Below are positions 6,920 to 9,266 of a DNA stretch of 9,266 bases, one piece after another. Both the position numbers and the translations under genes were made by a program. The stretch is from an uncultured Caulobacteraceae bacterium (GTDB taxonomy: Bacteria > Pseudomonadota > Alphaproteobacteria > Caulobacterales > TH1-2). The first letter of the stretch is position 1. The number at the start of each line of letters is the position of its first letter. Location of the stretch: assembly GCA_937967425.1 (NCBI GenBank), contig CALBST010000027.1, positions 1 to 9,266 on the forward strand. Reading direction: 5' to 3'. Below the pieces are notes generated by a model. The model searched no databases and was not told the origin of the DNA. It worked only from the letters and a program-made list of their open reading frames with translations.

Positions 6920-7479
6920 GCTGGTTACGCAAGCACGCGCTTGACACTGCTGCCTTCGTCTGGGGCGTGGCCGAGGCGACGTTGTTCTTTTTGGTGCCCG
7001 ACATCATCCTCAGCTATATCGGTCTGAAGCGCGGCGTGAAACCGGCGGCGCGCGCCTCGCTCGTCGCCGCGATTGGCGCCGCCGTTGGCGGGCTCATCAT
7101 GTACTTTTGGAGCGCCGCCGATCCGAACGCGGCGCGGCAAGCTGTACTTGCGGTTCCGGCGATCAGTGAGGAGATGTTTGCGCGCGCCGAAGATGCAATG
7201 GGAATGCACGCCTGGTTCGGCGCAACGATCCTTGGGCCGCTCAGCTCGACGCCGTTCAAAGTCTATGCGGTTCTTGCCCCGTACGCGGGCGCCTCGCCAA
7301 TCGTGTTTGCTTTCGCCTCGATCCTCGCCCGGCTGCCGCGCTTCGTGCTCGTCTCTGTTGGTGTGGCTCTGCTCGGCCGTTTCCTCAGCCGCTGGCTCAG
7401 CGAGCGGCAGCGGTTCTGGCTCCTCATCGGCGCATGGCTCTTATTCTACGCGGTATTTTTCACCCTAATGCCGAACTGA
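6916..7479 (+). CDS. Small polytopic membrane protein, DedA/VTT-like layout
   Basis: This is a 187-residue inner-membrane protein. Hydrophobic stretches lie at about residues 12-35, 46-65, 101-123, 126-154 and 166-184. The first has an in-membrane acidic residue (VWGVAEATLFFLVPD, E20), the second is glycine-rich (GAAVGGLIMYFW), and a re-entrant-like GPLSSTPFKVYAVLAPYAG lies at 107-125, followed by basic LARLPRF (137-143). This order recalls DedA/VTT (SNARE-associated) lipid scramblase-type proteins, but I cannot confirm homology by eye. No signal peptide is needed, and no clear ribosome site precedes the ATG, fitting translational coupling with the HIRAN gene through the 4-bp overlap. Pairing with a nucleic-acid-binding-type domain is unusual. 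It is followed by a 54-base gap before lepA, so co-transcription with lepA is possible. Confidence 0.78.
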   Translation: MSWLRKHALDTAAFVWGVAEATLFFLVPDIILSYIGLKRGVKPAARASLVAAIGAAVGGLIMYFWSAADPNAARQAVLAVPAISEEMFARAEDAMGMHAWFGATILGPLSSTPFKVYAVLAPYAGASPIVFAFASILARLPRFVLVSVGVALLGRFLSRWLSERQRFWLLIGAWLLFYAVFFTLMPN

Positions 7480-7493
7480 CGCAGCCCGAGTGC

Positions 7494-7520
7494 TTGGCGC
7501 CCCGCGCGGGCGCATATACC
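7494..7520 (+). promoter_or_regulatory. Weak candidate promoter for lepA
   Basis: TTGGCG (7494-7499) and TATACC (7515-7520) are separated by 15 bases, shorter than ideal. If real, transcription would start about 6-8 bases before the lepA ATG, giving an almost leaderless mRNA. That would fit the lack of a Shine-Dalgarno sequence ahead of lepA. The alternative is read-through from the tRNA promoter. Confidence 0.25.
7497..7513 (+). repeat. GC-rich hairpin upstream of lepA
   Basis: GCGCCC (7497-7502) pairs perfectly with GGGCGC (7508-7513) around a 5-base loop. It falls in the only gap before lepA. No T-run follows, so it is not a standard intrinsic terminator. It could be a weak transcription pause, a Rho-related structure, or chance in GC-rich DNA. 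Confidence 0.4.
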
Positions 7521-7533
7521 TACCGGCGTTGAA

Positions 7534-9266
7534 ATGACGCCTCGCGACAAGATCCGTAACTTCTCAATCGTGGCACACATTGACCACGGCAAGAGCACAC
7601 TGTCTGACCGGCTTATTCAGGAGACGGGGGCGCTTAGCGCGCGGGAGATGACGTCTCAAGTTCTCGATAACATGGATATCGAGAAGGAGCGGGGCATCAC
7701 GATCAAGGCGCAGACGGTGCGGCTTGAGTACAAGGGCTACGTCCTCAATCTGATGGACACGCCGGGTCACGTCGACTTTGCGTATGAGGTCTCGCGCTCG
7801 CTGGCGGCGTGCGAGGGGGCGCTACTGATCGTGGACGCAAGCCAAGGCGTCGAAGCCCAGACGCTGGCGAACGTCTATCAGGCGCTCGATCTCGATCTTG
7901 AGATCGTGCCGGTGATCAACAAGATCGATCTCCCCGCCGCCGAACCGGAGCGCGTGAAGCAGCAGATCGAGGACGTGATCGGCCTCGATGCCTCCAACGC
8001 CATCCTTGCCTCCGGCAAGACCGGCGAGGGCATCACCGACCTGCTCGACGCCATCGTCACGCGCCTGCCGCCGCCGAAAACAGGCGATCCCAACGCGCCG
8101 CTGAAAGCGATGCTCGTCGATGCCTGGTACGACGCCTATCTCGGCGTCGTCGTGCTGTTCCGCGTTATTGATGGGGTGGTGAAGAAGGGCATGCGCGTGA
8201 AGCTCATGCAGACGGGCGCGGATTATAACGTCGATACGCTGGGCGTGCTGCGCCCGCGCCGTCAGGATGTGGCCGAGCTTGGGCCTGGCGAGATCGGCGT
8301 GCTGACGGGCTCTATCAAGGAGGTCGCCGATGCGCGCGTCGGCGACACGATCACCGAATATCGCCGCGAAACGGCGCAAGCGTTGCCGGGCTTCAAACCG
8401 GCGCAGCCGGTGGTGTTCTGCGGGCTCTTCCCGCAGGACGCGGCCAACTTCGAAGATCTGCGCGCCGCCATGTCGAAGCTCCGCCTCAACGACGCGAGCT
8501 TCAGCTATGAAATGGAAACCTCCGCCGCGCTCGGCTTCGGCTTCCGCTGCGGTTTCCTTGGGCTGCTGCACTTGGAAATTATCCAAGAGCGCCTCAGCCG
8601 CGAGTTCGATCTCGATCTGATCGCGACGGCGCCGAGCGTTGTCTACAAAGTGCACATGAACGACGGCGAAGTGCGCGAATTGCACAATCCCGCCGATCTG
8701 CCGGACGTGACGCATATCAAGGCGATCGAGGAGCCGTGGATCAAAGCGACGCTCTTAACGCCCGACGAATATCTGGGCTCGATCATCAAGCTCTGCCAGG
8801 ATCGGCGCGGCATTCAGAAGGATCTGAATTACGTCGGCTCGCGCGCGATGCTTGTGTACGAGCTGCCGCTCAACGAAGTCGTGTTCGATTTCTATGATCG
8901 GCTGAAGAGCGTCTCGAAAGGCTATGCCAGCTTCGATTATCAGATCATCGATCACCGCGAGGGCGATCTGGTGAAGATGTCGATCCTGGTGAACGACGAT
9001 CCCGTCGATGCGCTGGCCATGCTGGTGCATGCGGGCCGCGCTGAATCACGCGGCCGCGCCATGGTGGAAAAGCTCAAAGAGCTGATCCCGCAGCACATGT
9101 TCAAAATCCCGATCCAAGCCGCCATCGGCGGCCGCATCATCGCGCGCGAAACCATCAGCGCGCTCCGCAAAGACGTGACCGCCAAATGCTACGGCGGCGA
9201 CGCCAGCCGCAAACGCAAGCTCCTCGACAAGCAGAAAGAGGGCAAGAAGCGGATGCGCCAGTTCGG
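7534..9266 (+). CDS. lepA: Elongation factor 4 (LepA), 3' end cut by window edge
   Basis: LepA/EF4 is a ribosome-binding translational GTPase linked to ribosome back-translocation, initiation and biogenesis. The reading frame is open for 577 codons to the edge; the family is usually about 600, so roughly the last 20 residues are missing. GTPase motifs are complete: G1 AHIDHGKST (14-22), G2 RGITI (53-57), G3 DTPGHVDF (75-82), G4 NKID (129-132) and G5 SGKTG (160-164), where the family more often has SAKTG. Later come the EF-G-like domains, with [18 protein letters not shown] (about 330-347), and the LepA-specific C-terminal part begins with [20 protein letters not shown], which is diagnostic. 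The start ATG fits the family N-terminus ([18 protein letters not shown]). No clear ribosome site precedes it. It is usually followed by lepB or stands alone; the right neighbour is outside the window. Confidence 0.97.
   Translation, partial: MTPRDKIRNFSIVAHIDHGKSTLSDRLIQETGALSAREMTSQVLDNMDIEKERGITIKAQTVRLEYKGYVLNLMDTPGHVDFAYEVSRSLAACEGALLIVDASQGVEAQTLANVYQALDLDLEIVPVINKIDLPAAEPERVKQQIEDVIGLDASNAILASGKTGEGITDLLDAIVTRLPPPKTGDPNAPLKAMLVDAWYDAYLGVVVLFRVIDGVVKKGMRVKLMQTGADYNVDTLGVLRPRRQDVAELGPGEIGVLTGSIKEVADARVGDTITEYRRETAQALPGFKPAQPVVFCGLFPQDAANFEDLRAAMSKLRLNDASFSYEMETSAALGFGFRCGFLGLLHLEIIQERLSREFDLDLIATAPSVVYKVHMNDGEVRELHNPADLPDVTHIKAIEEPWIKATLLTPDEYLGSIIKLCQDRRGIQKDLNYVGSRAMLVYELPLNEVVFDFYDRLKSVSKGYASFDYQIIDHREGDLVKMSILVNDDPVDALAMLVHAGRAESRGRAMVEKLKELIPQHMFKIPIQAAIGGRIIARETISALRKDVTAKCYGGDASRKRKLLDKQKEGKKRMRQF

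Noticed and set aside
7480..7533. Intrinsic terminator between the membrane protein and lepA
   Set aside because: A 6-bp GC stem is present, but it is not followed by a T-run.
7822..8715. 297-codon open frame on the minus strand opposite lepA
   Set aside because: It is a His/Arg-rich antisense translation of lepA codons with no independent evidence of coding.

Overview
The window looks like ordinary chromosomal DNA of a GC-rich alphaproteobacterium. A Caulobacterales/Hyphomonadales-type organism is my best guess. The clues are a short ribonuclease D without HRDC domains, a TonB-dependent receptor with Caulobacter/Sphingomonas-like barrel motifs, heavy use of G/C third positions, and a TTGACG/TTAAAC-type tRNA promoter. 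Placement below class is inference. I see no integrase, transposase, CRISPR array or phage gene.

The left two thirds (6324 down to 1) is a five-gene block read leftward on the minus strand with almost no spacing. In transcription order it holds a large lipoprotein metallopeptidase resembling the M49/DPP III-like (NUDT3-type) family, a TonB-dependent outer-membrane receptor whose start codon overlaps the peptidase stop (TGATG), a DEDDy exonuclease of the RNase D family, a small single-domain cupin (ATGA overlap with RNase D), and an acyl-CoA synthetase (2 bp after the cupin) that runs off the left edge with its last codons missing. The first two genes may form a cell-envelope module in which a lipid-anchored peptidase trims a ligand that the receptor imports. 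The last three are tightly coupled by position but have no obvious shared pathway.

A divergent intergenic region (6325-6433) separates this block from a rightward block. That block begins with a good promoter candidate and a complete tRNA-Leu(CAG) with encoded CCA. Only 24 bases after the tRNA lies a stand-alone HIRAN-domain protein, which overlaps by 4 bp (ATGA) a small polytopic membrane protein with a DedA/VTT-like layout. After 54 bases comes lepA (elongation factor 4), which runs off the right edge about 20 codons short of its usual length.

The most unusual points are: (1) the receptor has a TonB box and plug but no signal peptide can be encoded ahead of it; (2) a perfect 8-bp inverted repeat joins the 3' end of the tRNA to the start codon of the HIRAN gene; (3) a HIRAN protein is coupled to a membrane protein; (4) a lipoprotein M49-like peptidase is fused by translational coupling to a TonB receptor. 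The whole window is densely coding, with no gene-free stretch above about 110 bases.
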